Of a stretch of 15,468 nucleotides of DNA, positions 7,000-15,073 are shown piece after piece (the first letter of the stretch is position 1; each line of letters begins with the position of its first letter). The notes beneath the pieces were generated by a model. The model saw nothing but the letters and a program-made list of their open reading frames with translations, had not been told where the DNA came from and ran no database searches. This stretch comes from Clostridia bacterium (GTDB lineage: Bacteria; Bacillota; Clostridia; Oscillospirales; UBA644). The stretch spans positions 1 to 15,468 of the forward strand of contig WHHJ01000047.1 in the NCBI GenBank assembly GCA_014872655.1. The letters are read 5' to 3'. The position numbers and the translations under genes were made by a program.

Positions 7000-7836
7000 T
7001 TACTCATCCTCCTTCTTGCCAAGATACGCCTCTATGACAACAGGATTCGATTTGATTTCTGCCGGAGTACCTTTTGCAATAATTCGTCCATAATTCAAAA
7101 CGCAAATGCCCTCACAAACACCCATGACAAGATTCATATCATGCTCAATCAACATCACAGCAATCTGAAATTGATCTCGGATTTTACGAATATTCTCCAT
7201 AAGTTCCGCGGTTTCCGACGGATTCATTCCGGCAGCCGGCTCATCTAAGAGAATAATCCCCGGATTTGTCGCCAACGCACGAACAATTTCCAATCGACGC
7301 TGCGCACCATAAGGTAAACTTCCGGCCTGTGCATAGGCCAAATCTTCCATATTAAATACATGCAGAAGCTCAAGAGCTTTTTCATTTGCGCGTCGCTCTT
7401 CTTTAAAATAAGAAGGAAATCTCAACAATGAACTCCAAAAACCGTCCCGCATTTGATTGTGTAATCCAACCTTAACATTATCGATAACCGACATTTTTGA
7501 AAAGAGTCGAATATTTTGGAATGTTCTTGCAATACCGAGTCGATTGACCTGATAAGTACTCTTTCCCTGCGTACTTTTTCCGTTTAAAAGAATTGTTCCG
7601 CGCGTAGGTTGATAGACATTTGTCAACAAATTAAATACGGTTGTTTTGCCCGCTCCGTTCGGCCCAATCAAACCACAAATCTCAGTGCGGCCTACCGTAA
7701 TACTGAAATCGTCAACGGCCGTAAGTCCACCAAAATCGATTCCAAGACGTCTGACGTCCAGAATCGGAGACTTTCCTGCATCGCGCTCGGGGATTATCGA
7801 ATCGGAGGGAACATTTACCATTTTAGTCTCATCCAT
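7000..7836 (-). CDS. livG: Branched-chain amino-acid ABC transporter, ATP-binding protein LivG
   Basis: First ATPase of the LIV importer, 278 residues. Numbered from the ATG at 7836: Walker A GPNGAGKT at 58-65, signature region LPYGAQRRLE at 174-183 (the LivG form, with YGAQR in place of SGGQ), Walker B IILLDEP at 194-200, and H-loop histidine H232 in LIEHD. FGGLTAVDDFS and ARTFQNIRLF are LivG hallmarks. The frame can be extended to a GTG at 7845, but GGGGAG (7845-7850) abuts that codon and lies eight bases from the ATG at 7836, so I prefer the ATG. The N-terminus (MDETKMVNVPSD) is about 20 residues longer than the ATPase core needs. The start overlaps the end of livM by eight bases. Confidence 0.95.
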   Translation of the reverse strand: MDETKMVNVPSDSIIPERDAGKSPILDVRRLGIDFGGLTAVDDFSITVGRTEICGLIGPNGAGKTTVFNLLTNVYQPTRGTILLNGKSTQGKSTYQVNRLGIARTFQNIRLFSKMSVIDNVKVGLHNQMRDGFWSSLLRFPSYFKEERRANEKALELLHVFNMEDLAYAQAGSLPYGAQRRLEIVRALATNPGIILLDEPAAGMNPSETAELMENIRKIRDQFQIAVMLIEHDMNLVMGVCEGICVLNYGRIIAKGTPAEIKSNPVVIEAYLGKKEDE

Positions 7837-8938
7837 TTTCCGCACTCCCCTTCTTCTTGGTAAATAGTGATTTGATCTTCATTTTAATAGAGTCTGTAAA
7901 ATTCTTTAACGTTGGATTAGAACGGAATAACATCATTCCTATCAATACAACTGCATAGATCAGTAATCTGTAATCTTTTAAGAATCTCAGCATTTCAGGC
8001 AAAATTGTCAATACAATCGCCGCAATCATCGAACCTAATGTTGAACTCATGCCACCCAAAACAACAAATACCAAAATATTGATACTCATAATATAACCAT
8101 AGTCGCTTTGAGTCGCTTGAAATAACCCCGTCGAATGTGAATACAATACACCAGCAATTCCTGCAAAAAAGGCAGAAACCACAATAATAAGCAACTTGTA
8201 TTTTTTAATATTAATTCCAACACTTTCAGCAGCAATACGATTATCTCGAATCGCCTTCACCGCCCGGCCTGTTCTGGAATGAATCAAATTCAATACCAAC
8301 CAAACTGAAACAAATGCAAGTCCAAATGCAATAGCGAAGCCAACAGAATTTCCACTAATTCTACCAAACCCTGAAATTCCCTGTGCGCCGTTAACAATGG
8401 TTTCTGCATCAGCCTGCAATCCGGAAATCGATCCCGTTCCCAAACTAAAATGCAACCCGTTAGAATCACGCGCAACACTGACAGACTGGAAAACATTCCA
8501 AATAATTTCTCCAAAAGCCAATGTTACAATGGCCAAATAGTCTCCATGCAATCTCAACACCGGAATACCAACCAACACGCCGAACAGAGCAGCAAAAAGT
8601 CCAGCAAATAAAAAGGCAATCAACAAAGACAGTGCTTCCGGCATATCTGGTGCAACAATCCCAATATATTTTGACAAAAAGGCACCAACAAAAGCACCGA
8701 CACACATAAACCCTGCATGTCCTAACGACAAGTCGCCTAAAATGCCCACAGTCAAATTCAACGAAACCGCCAGAATAATATTATAACAAATCGGAACCAA
8801 CAATCCTTTAACTTGGCTGCTGATAGCCCCCGGAATATTCAACAAAACTTCCAAAATAATAAAAGCAATCAACATACCGGAAAGAATCAGAATTTTTTTA
8901 CGAGTGGAGGCCCGCATATGAATTTTTTTATTTTCCAT
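7829..8938 (-). CDS. livM: Branched-chain amino-acid ABC transporter, permease LivM
   Basis: Inner-membrane permease of the LIV system, 369 residues with about eight to ten hydrophobic helices. Family marks include NLTVGILGDLSLGHAGFMCVGA in the first third, GIPVLRLHGDYLAIVTLAFGE, and the ATPase-contact loop GRAVKAIRDNRIAAESVGIN followed by a helix and HSTGLFQ. The C-terminus is basic (MKIKSLFTKKKG). AAGGAGG sits seven bases before the ATG at 8938 and overlaps the end of livH, 12 bases upstream. It pairs with LivH to make the translocation channel. Nothing looks damaged. Confidence 0.96.
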   Translation of the reverse strand: MENKKIHMRASTRKKILILSGMLIAFIILEVLLNIPGAISSQVKGLLVPICYNIILAVSLNLTVGILGDLSLGHAGFMCVGAFVGAFLSKYIGIVAPDMPEALSLLIAFLFAGLFAALFGVLVGIPVLRLHGDYLAIVTLAFGEIIWNVFQSVSVARDSNGLHFSLGTGSISGLQADAETIVNGAQGISGFGRISGNSVGFAIAFGLAFVSVWLVLNLIHSRTGRAVKAIRDNRIAAESVGINIKKYKLLIIVVSAFFAGIAGVLYSHSTGLFQATQSDYGYIMSINILVFVVLGGMSSTLGSMIAAIVLTILPEMLRFLKDYRLLIYAVVLIGMMLFRSNPTLKNFTDSIKMKIKSLFTKKKGSAENG

Positions 8939-8950
8939 ACCTGTTCCTCC

Positions 8951-9841
8951 TTATACTTTTTCTGTTACTTTTTTGCCCAAAATGCCGGTCGGTTTAATCA
9001 GCAATACGGCAATCAACACAATAAAAACAACCGCATCCGAAAAACTGGACAATTGAAACTCTGATAATATCGATTTGCTAAATTGCTCAATAATGCCCAA
9101 GACGATTCCACCCAGCATCGCTCCGGGAATCGACCCAATTCCGCCAAAAACTGCCGCAGTAAAAGCTTTAATTCCGGGCATCGTTCCAGAATAAGCACCA
9201 ATTTGCCCATAAGTCCCTAAAAATAGAAATCCGGCAACGCCAGCCAATGCTGATCCGATTGCAAAAGTAACCGAAATAACACCATTGACGTTAATTCCCA
9301 TTAACTGAGCCGCGTCACGGTCTTCCGAAACAGCCAGCATAGAACGTCCTGTTTTCGTAAAACGAATAAACAATGTTAACGCTACCATAATCACAACGGT
9401 CAGCACGATATTGATAATCGTTGTTCCCTGTATTGAAAAATCAGGAGTGATATCCCAAGAGAATTTCAGTTCCTGAATCGTATAAGATTTATATGCAGAA
9501 CCAAATGTAAGCAATGCAATATTTTGTAGAAAGTAACTGACACCAATCGCCGTAATCAGTACGGCAAGTGATCCTGCTTTTCGTAAAGGTTTATAGGCGA
9601 TTTTTTCAACAACAACCCCTAAAACCGTACAAACAACAACCGCTACAGCAATAGCCACATAAGCATTCATTCCCATAACCGCAAGAATTTCATACGTTGC
9701 AATGCCGCCGATCATAATCACTTCACCATGCGCAAAATTCAGCATTTTGGCAATTCCATAAACCATCGTATAACCTAATGCAATGAGCGCATACATACTA
9801 CCAAGGCTGATTCCGCTTATCAAAGTAGATAAAAAACTCAT
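8951..9841 (-). CDS. livH: Branched-chain amino-acid ABC transporter, permease LivH
   Basis: Partner permease to LivM, 296 residues, normal length. It begins MSFLSTLISGISLGSMYALIALGYT, continues with MVYGIAKMLNFAHGEVIMIG, and has the ATPase-contact loop TGRSMLAVSEDRDAAQLMGI. All three blocks are characteristic of LivH. About seven or eight hydrophobic helices are visible. GGGAG stands nine bases before the ATG at 9841. It is separated from livJ by a 112-base gap holding a hairpin (9904-9929), unlike the very tight joints further down the operon. The frame is intact. Confidence 0.96.
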   Translation of the reverse strand: MSFLSTLISGISLGSMYALIALGYTMVYGIAKMLNFAHGEVIMIGGIATYEILAVMGMNAYVAIAVAVVVCTVLGVVVEKIAYKPLRKAGSLAVLITAIGVSYFLQNIALLTFGSAYKSYTIQELKFSWDITPDFSIQGTTIINIVLTVVIMVALTLFIRFTKTGRSMLAVSEDRDAAQLMGINVNGVISVTFAIGSALAGVAGFLFLGTYGQIGAYSGTMPGIKAFTAAVFGGIGSIPGAMLGGIVLGIIEQFSKSILSEFQLSSFSDAVVFIVLIAVLLIKPTGILGKKVTEKV

Positions 9842-9903
9842 ATTTCTTTTCTCCCGATAAAATTCCGATGCATGATATTACAAAAAGATTCCAATGAAAC
9901 AGC

Positions 9904-9929
9904 GGAGCGGGTATTACAAAACCCGCTCC
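9904..9929 (-). other. Hairpin in the livJ-livH gap (attenuator or mRNA-stabilising structure)
   Basis: A 9-bp perfect inverted repeat GGAGCGGGT/ACCCGCTCC with an eight-base loop, 24 bases beyond the livJ stop. On the minus strand it is not followed by a T run, so it is not a classic terminator for livJ. A structure at this place often protects the abundant binding-protein message or tunes readthrough to the permease genes; that role is inference. Confidence 0.55.
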
Positions 9930-9953
9930 CTTTTATCATTCGATAGGATGAGC

Positions 9954-11119
9954 TTAATCCATTGCAGTGTATCCGCCGTTTTGAATAACCATACCTTTCG
10001 GCTCTTTAGACGGCTCTCCGTCTGCGCTCCAGGTAATTGTTCCTGTTACACCTTCCAATGTGATTTCAGTCATCGCTACTTTTAATTGATCACACAAATC
10101 AGAGATGCTCATCGAAACATCTTCAATACCGGCCTTCTCAATTGCAGCTTTAATTGCATAGATTGCATCATATGCGTCTGCAGCAAATTGAATCGGTGTT
10201 TCATCATTGTACTTATCTTTGTATGCCTGTGTAAATTTAGCAGATTTTTCTTCTTTAGAGTCTGCAGCATACGGCGTTAACAACATAACACCTTCAGCCA
10301 ATGCTGCATCATCTTGTAATTGACCGATAACGCCGTCAAGTCCATCACAACCAAACCACTTAACAGAAAGGCCGGCATCTCTTGCCTGTTGTAATATAGA
10401 AGAGGCTTCTTTATAATAAATCGGCAAGAAGACCAGATCCGCATTGCTTTCTTTAATCTTCTGTAATGCAACTGAGAAGTCTGTATTATTGCTGCTTGTA
10501 AACGCCTGTTCGCTTACAATTTCCAGCCCACGATTTGCGGCCTCAGCTTTAAACGCCTGGAAAATACCGGAAGAATAGACGTCCGAACTATCATAAATGA
10601 TGCCGATCTTTGACCCCAACTGTTTGGTTGCAATATATTCAGCAGATGCTGTTCCCTGCATCGGGTCATTAAAGCAAACGCGGAACGCATTATCATATTT
10701 GATACAATCCACAGCCGTACCGGACGGTGTAATCATAAACATGTTATCTTCTTGTGCCAATTCAACAACAGAAACGCAAGGACCGCTTGTAACAGTTCCC
10801 ATAAATACTTTTGCGCCATTATCTTTCACAATGTTATACGCATTGTTTGCCTTCTGTGCATTATTCTCGTCATCTTGAAATCCAACTTCAATGTAATTCC
10901 ATTGACGCCTCCTGCAGCATTAATCTCATCTACAGCAAGCTGCGCACCCTTTTGTACAGCTTGTCCGTAAGAAGCAGTATTACCCGTCAAAGGACCACTT
11001 GCCCCGATAATCAACTCTTTTCCGTTCGTCCCTGCAGTGTCTGAGCCACATGCTGCAAGCAATGAAACAGCCATTGTACAAGCAAGAACTGTTCCAACAA
11101 CTTTGTTTACTAATTTCAT
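9954..11119 (-). pseudogene. livJ: Branched-chain amino-acid ABC transporter substrate-binding lipoprotein LivJ, frameshifted
   Basis: The extracellular solute-binding protein of the LIV importer (periplasmic-binding fold type I). The start at 11117-11119 has GGAGG seven bases upstream. The N-terminus has a lipoprotein signal ending LLAAC, with C24 as the lipidated residue, then GKELIIGASGPLTGNTASYGQ and AVDEINAAGGVNG. The frame is lost close to 10877. As read, it runs into a stop at 10826-10828 after 97 residues. In the next frame the expected DDENNAQKANNAYNIVKDNGAKVF and the rest of the protein (TSGPCVSV, MITPSGT, DAYDAIYAIK) continue without a stop to 9954. One missing base (LDFQDDE or LDFKDDE expected) explains everything; restored length is about 388 residues. 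It is either a sequencing or assembly error or a very recent mutation, since no other damage is present. Confidence 0.9.
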
Positions 11120-11131
11120 AGTGTTTCCTCC

Positions 11132-11203
11132 CTAGTTATGAATAAAAATAAATAAACCGTCTACTGCTCGGCCAATGAAAAGGCCGGCAAAAAGAATGGT
11201 CAT
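11132..11203 (-). other. Short hydrophobic upstream ORF in the livJ leader
   Basis: Within the livJ transcript leader an ORF of 23 codons begins MTILFAGLFIG and stops with TAG at 11132-11134, inside the start of the livJ ribosome site. Eight of its residues are Ile, Leu or Val and four are Phe. No ribosome site precedes it, so translation is doubtful, and T-rich DNA alone favours such codons. Confidence 0.25.
11166..11188 (-). other. Small hairpin in the livJ leader
   Basis: CGGCC (11169-11173) pairs with GGCCG (11182-11186), with two further GC pairs beyond a one-base bulge and an eight-base loop. It lies within the short leader ORF. No T run follows on the minus strand, so it is not a terminator. 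I recognise no riboswitch or T-box in this leader. Confidence 0.35.
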
Positions 11204-11225
11204 AAATGGAATTACTATACAAATC

Positions 11226-11254
11226 ATTATACAGTTAAATCGTTTATTTGTCAA
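11226..11254 (-). promoter_or_regulatory. Consensus sigma-A promoter of the liv operon
   Basis: On the minus strand a perfect TTGACA (11249-11254) and a perfect TATAAT (11226-11231) are spaced exactly 17 bases apart. Transcription should start near 11219, leaving a leader of about 100 nt before livJ. So strong a promoter suggests a repressor or leader control. Confidence 0.88.
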
Positions 11255-11367
11255 CAGTTTTTTCATAATTTACCGCTGTTTTGGCCAGACTTTTTACATA
11301 TTTATAAAAATTTTTAACAACAAACCTTACTGCATCACATATAATAATGTAGAAGGAGGCAGTTACC

Positions 11368-12030
11368 ATGAATATCGAGGCAAAAACACAACGAATTGAG
11401 TCTTTATTATACTATCGGGTTAAACCAGTTCTTGAAATTCGAATTGATTACCCTTGTTTTTCAGGAAAACTTTCTCAAAAAAGTGAACATGTTCTCAATT
11501 CATACTATCTTCATCGTGCCAAAAATCTAAATACATATGCCAGAACAAAACTTTACCTGGCAGCTGTTACTCATTTTAGAAAAAGTAAAAGCAATGGATA
11601 CGAATTTAATTTTCACACCTTTTATCACACCTTTCAGCCTACATTTTTATCACAGAATTTAATCAGTCTATATGAAGATCAATCTGTTTATACAGGCGGA
11701 GCACATCCTTATACACAAAGGTTTTCTCAAACTTGGGATGCATGTACGCCTAAAATATTAAAATTAAAAAATTTTTTCGTTCCTCAGTTTCGATATGCTG
11801 ATTATTTTATAAAAGAGATTATCCGACAGATTGAATATTCAGAAAATAAAGACGACTATTTTGACGGAGTTTCAAGTCTGGTTCGAAAATATTTTAATGA
11901 AAATAATTTTTATATAACCCCAAAAGGATTTGTAATTTATTATCCACTGTATACCATCGCTCCGTATTATACAGGAATTCAAACATTTACAATCCCGTTT
12001 TCTTGTTTTTCACCAGAAAACATGAAATAA
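11368..12030 (+). CDS. RsiV-like DUF3298-type protein without export signal
   Basis: A 220-residue protein that matches the pattern of the DUF4163-DUF3298 module, best known as the extracellular lysozyme-sensing part of the anti-sigma factor RsiV and also found in PdaC-type enzymes. The marks are YTGGAHPY at 108-115, an NFFVPQFRYADYFIKEIIRQI helix at about 135-153, and the closing FYITPKGFVIYYPLYTIAPYYTG block at 181-203. No signal peptide, membrane helix or anti-sigma segment is present; it begins directly with MNIEAKTQRIESLLYYR. AAGGAGG (11353-11359) stands eight bases before the ATG at 11368. A TATAAT-like box at 11340-11345 has no good -35 partner. It diverges from livJ and ends in a terminator shared with recN. 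The role is unknown. Confidence 0.8.
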   Translation: MNIEAKTQRIESLLYYRVKPVLEIRIDYPCFSGKLSQKSEHVLNSYYLHRAKNLNTYARTKLYLAAVTHFRKSKSNGYEFNFHTFYHTFQPTFLSQNLISLYEDQSVYTGGAHPYTQRFSQTWDACTPKILKLKNFFVPQFRYADYFIKEIIRQIEYSENKDDYFDGVSSLVRKYFNENNFYITPKGFVIYYPLYTIAPYYTGIQTFTIPFSCFSPENMK

Positions 12031-12060
12031 AAAAAGGAAGCCTTATCGCTTCCCTTTTTT
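12029..12060. terminator. Bidirectional terminator between the RsiV-like gene and recN
   Basis: GGAAGC (12036-12041) pairs with GCTTCC (12048-12053) around a six-base loop, flanked by an A run on the left and a T run on the right. The A and T runs give a T tail in both directions. It begins at the plus-strand stop codon and reaches the recN stop codon. Confidence 0.8.
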
Positions 12061-13726
12061 ATTCTGTTTTCTGTTTTAACATTTCTTCTGCAGCCGACAA
12101 CACGGAAGGCGTAATATGTATCCCACCCAAAATCCGCGCTAATTCCTGAATGCGCTGGGCATGATTTAATAAAACAACCTCAGTATATGTTCGGTGTTCA
12201 TCATGATTTTTTCGAATCAGGTAATGCCGATCTGCGTAACAAGCGATTTGCGCCAAATGTGTAATTGTAATGACTTGACACACTTGCGCCATCTGACCTA
12301 GTTTGATGCCGATCTTCTGAGCAGCTCTTCCGCTGACTCCCGTATCGATCTCATCAAAAATCAATGTCTCAGTATGATCCGTATCTGCCAAAACATTTTG
12401 AATACTCAACATAATACGAGACAATTCTCCACCGGAAGCAATTTCAGATAACGGTTTTAACGCCTCTCCAAGGTTTGGACTCAACAAAAATTCTACTTGA
12501 TCCACACCATCATTTTTCGGATCGCATGAGCGAATCGAAACATGGAATCGGACATTCGGCATTTCTAAAAAAGCCAAGTTGTCTACGATCTTTTTCTGTA
12601 AAATCTCAGCCGCTTCTTGCCGAGAACGAGTCAGCCTGTCGGCTTTTTGTTGCAATTGTTCCAATGCGGCATCTTGCTCTTTAACTAAAGCTTGAATCTG
12701 CTCGTCCGCATGCTGAATCGAATTCAACTCTTTTTGTGCCTGCTGCAAATATGTCTGAATTTGTTCAAAGGTATCGCCGTATTTTCGTTTTAAAGAACGG
12801 ATTAAATCCAACCGCTCTTCGATTTCATCCAATTCCCGATCATCGTATTCAAACCGATCATACTTGTCGGCAATTTCTTCTGTCACATCTTTTAAATTTT
12901 CGTACGCATCAACAAACTGATGATACAAACTTTCAAACTCAGCTGAACATTCTGATAATTCCGCAAAGAAACGATCTGCACGAGCTAAAATATCATAAGC
13001 ACTACCCTCGGAAGTTTGCAGTAACTGATGTAGCGCGCCTAAATTTTCCGTTATTTTTTCTGCATTGGCTAAGATCTTTTTCCGCTGTCGGAGCTGTTCT
13101 TCTTCTCCTTCGCTTAATTCTGCCTGTTCAATCTCTGCAACCTGATACGTGAGTAAGTCAATCCGCGCGGATCGTTCCCTTTCGTCAACATCCAGCATCC
13201 GAATTTGTTTTTCCAATGCCACACAATGTCGATAACATTCTCGATACTCTTGTAAAACAGCTTCATTATGAGCAAAGGCATCTAAATATTTAATGTGAGA
13301 CGATGCGTTTAACAACGCTTGATTGTCATGCTGTCCATGAATATGGATCAGTTCTTTGCCAATATTTTTTAAAACCGTGACCGAAACAGGACGCCCATTG
13401 ATTCTAGCAGAACTTTTCCCATCTACCGTAATCTCCCGCTGGATCAATAACTGGCCGTCTTCTTCTAATTCAAACCCAAACTGCTCAGAAAGCTGCTGAT
13501 AATAACCAGGATCGTCCGAAAAGAAACAGGCGCTTACATACGCTTTTGCGCACCCACTTCGAATCAAATCCTTATTAGCCCGACCGCCTAACAATAAGTT
13601 GATGCTATCGATGATGATAGACTTCCCGGCTCCGGTTTCTCCGGTCAAAGCGCAAAACCCCTGATCAAAATCAATATCTACACGCTCAATAACCGCAATA
13701 TTTTCGATATGAAGCTGTGTTAGCAT
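12059..13726 (-). CDS. recN: DNA repair protein RecN
   Basis: An SMC-like ATPase that acts at double-strand breaks and supports RecA-dependent repair; 555 residues, the normal RecN length. Walker A GETGAGKS lies at 29-36. The middle (about 160-380) is a charged, glutamine- and glutamate-rich coiled coil. The C-terminal half has the ABC signature SGGELSR (431-437) and Walker B LIFDEIDTGVSG (455-466), followed by QVITITHLAQIA with the switch histidine. The start at 13726 (MLTQLHIENIAVI) is the standard RecN N-terminus; a modest GGG ribosome site precedes it. It follows argR after 15 bases and is last in the tlyA-nadK-argR-recN run. I saw no damage-response (LexA-type) box next to it; transcription probably comes from upstream. 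Confidence 0.97.
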   Translation of the reverse strand: MLTQLHIENIAVIERVDIDFDQGFCALTGETGAGKSIIIDSINLLLGGRANKDLIRSGCAKAYVSACFFSDDPGYYQQLSEQFGFELEEDGQLLIQREITVDGKSSARINGRPVSVTVLKNIGKELIHIHGQHDNQALLNASSHIKYLDAFAHNEAVLQEYRECYRHCVALEKQIRMLDVDERERSARIDLLTYQVAEIEQAELSEGEEEQLRQRKKILANAEKITENLGALHQLLQTSEGSAYDILARADRFFAELSECSAEFESLYHQFVDAYENLKDVTEEIADKYDRFEYDDRELDEIEERLDLIRSLKRKYGDTFEQIQTYLQQAQKELNSIQHADEQIQALVKEQDAALEQLQQKADRLTRSRQEAAEILQKKIVDNLAFLEMPNVRFHVSIRSCDPKNDGVDQVEFLLSPNLGEALKPLSEIASGGELSRIMLSIQNVLADTDHTETLIFDEIDTGVSGRAAQKIGIKLGQMAQVCQVITITHLAQIACYADRHYLIRKNHDEHRTYTEVVLLNHAQRIQELARILGGIHITPSVLSAAEEMLKQKTE

Positions 13727-13741
13727 TGCATATCCCTTTCT

Positions 13742-14209
13742 TTATTGTTGTAAAATCGTATGGATTTCATCGGCCAATTCTTTTGCAATAACGTCCGAAT
13801 CCGTTGCCAAAAAGATTGTATCGTCTCCGGCAATAGACCCGACAATGCTTCCTTTATTTAATGAATCAATAGCCGCACAAGCTCCTTGCGCCATACCCGC
13901 ATAACATTTTACAATAACCAGACTGCTGGCGGGATGTACACTGATAATACTATCTTTCATAATCCCGCGAGATTTCAAATTGATTGCGTGCGTAGCTCCG
14001 GACGCTTTTTCGCGCGGTTCATACTTATACACATTATCCTTGGTCAAAACTTTAACCAAATGCAATTCTTTAATATCGCGCGAAACAGTGGCCTGGGTTG
14101 TTTTGAACCCTGCCGCATTCAGATATAATGTTAGTTCGTCCTGAGTTTCAATATCATTATCTCGGACAAGTTCTAATATCTTTGCATGACGTTTATTTTT
14201 TACTTTCAT
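13742..14209 (-). CDS. argR: Arginine repressor ArgR
   Basis: A hexameric, arginine-dependent regulator of arginine synthesis and breakdown genes; 155 residues, normal length. The N-terminal winged helix has TTQATVSRDIKELHLVKV (37-54) with the DNA-contacting SRD at 43-45. The C-terminal domain has GSIAGDDTIFLA (124-135), whose GDD segment (128-130) binds arginine at the trimer interface. GGGAG stands seven bases before the ATG at 14209. It lies 18 bases after nadK and 15 before recN, the usual Firmicute order. No convincing ARG box was seen directly before it. Confidence 0.96.
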   Translation of the reverse strand: MKVKNKRHAKILELVRDNDIETQDELTLYLNAAGFKTTQATVSRDIKELHLVKVLTKDNVYKYEPREKASGATHAINLKSRGIMKDSIISVHPASSLVIVKCYAGMAQGACAAIDSLNKGSIVGSIAGDDTIFLATDSDVIAKELADEIHTILQQ

Positions 14210-14227
14210 ACAGATACTCCCGCCAAA

Positions 14228-15067
14228 TCACTTTAGTTTTTTTGCCAATATATCATAAAATGAAACATCTTTAAATTTAATTAACTTTGTAGTGCGCTCG
14301 GATTTTTTGATATGTATCACATCGGTCTCCTGCAATTTATGGTTGACGCTTCCGTCTACCGTTAAATAAGGAACCGCACCGACATTGTTGAGCCGAACCG
14401 TTAAATCGGCAGAAGAATGGAATAAAATCGGTTTTGTCGTCAATGAATACGCGCAGATCGGCGTTGATAAAATCGTTTTTAACAACGGATCAACAACCGG
14501 ACCTCCCGCCGCAACAGAATAGGCTGTAGAGCCGGTAGGCGTTGAAAAGATTACTCCATCCGCACAATACTCCGTGATAAACTCATTTTTATTATAAATA
14601 GTAATATCAATCATACGGGAAATGGCTCCGTGAGAAATCACAGCATCATTCAAGGCATCCACTCGATAGCAAGCTTCGCCATCTCGTTCAATATAAACCT
14701 GAAGCATCATCCGCTGCTCGATAATATAATCCCCCGAAAGCAATCGGTCTAACAACCCTAATTCATGCGGTTCGATCTCCGCCATGAATCCGACCCGTCC
14801 CATATTGATTCCGAGAATCGGCTTGTCTAACGCCGAGGCCAACTGCGCCGCTTTTAGAATCGTACCGTCTCCCCCGACAGTTAAAATTACATCTGCACGT
14901 TCAAATGCTTCTTCTGTCGAACAAACGTCCACCGAAGAACAAAAAGTATGCAATGCCGCAACATCTGTACAAATTCCCATTTTTAATTCATCCAGTTTGC
15001 GGATCAGTTTTTCCGTAACTTCGTAATCACGATCCTTTTGTTCATTACAAACAATGGCAACATTCAC
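14228..15067 (-). CDS. nadK: NAD kinase (ATP- or polyphosphate-dependent)
   Basis: Phosphorylates NAD to NADP in the cytoplasm; 279 residues, within the family range. The nucleotide-binding GGDGT motif is at 65-69 with catalytic D67. It is followed by NMGRVGFMAEIE (88-99), ALNDAVI (138-144, ND in place of the more usual NE), and the conserved FSTPTGSTAYSVAAGGP at 174-190. Translation begins with GTG at 15065-15067. AAGGGAG (15079-15085) inside the end of tlyA is 11 bases away, a little long. An ATG at 15077 is out of frame. It is tightly packed behind tlyA with a six-base gap. Confidence 0.96.
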   Translation of the reverse strand: MNVAIVCNEQKDRDYEVTEKLIRKLDELKMGICTDVAALHTFCSSVDVCSTEEAFERADVILTVGGDGTILKAAQLASALDKPILGINMGRVGFMAEIEPHELGLLDRLLSGDYIIEQRMMLQVYIERDGEACYRVDALNDAVISHGAISRMIDITIYNKNEFITEYCADGVIFSTPTGSTAYSVAAGGPVVDPLLKTILSTPICAYSLTTKPILFHSSADLTVRLNNVGAVPYLTVDGSVNHKLQETDVIHIKKSERTTKLIKFKDVSFYDILAKKLK

Positions 15068-15073
15068 AGATCT

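Noticed and set aside
9904..9929. Classic terminator after livJ
   Set aside because: On the livJ strand the hairpin is followed by GCTGTTTC, not a T run. The T run lies on the other side.
10826..10900. Programmed ribosomal frameshift in livJ
   Set aside because: No slippery heptamer or downstream structure is seen at the junction, and binding proteins of this family are not known to use one. A missing base is simpler.
11120..11367. T-box or amino-acid riboswitch upstream of livJ
   Set aside because: No T-box sequence, terminator-antiterminator pair or known riboswitch core could be found in the 100-nt leader.
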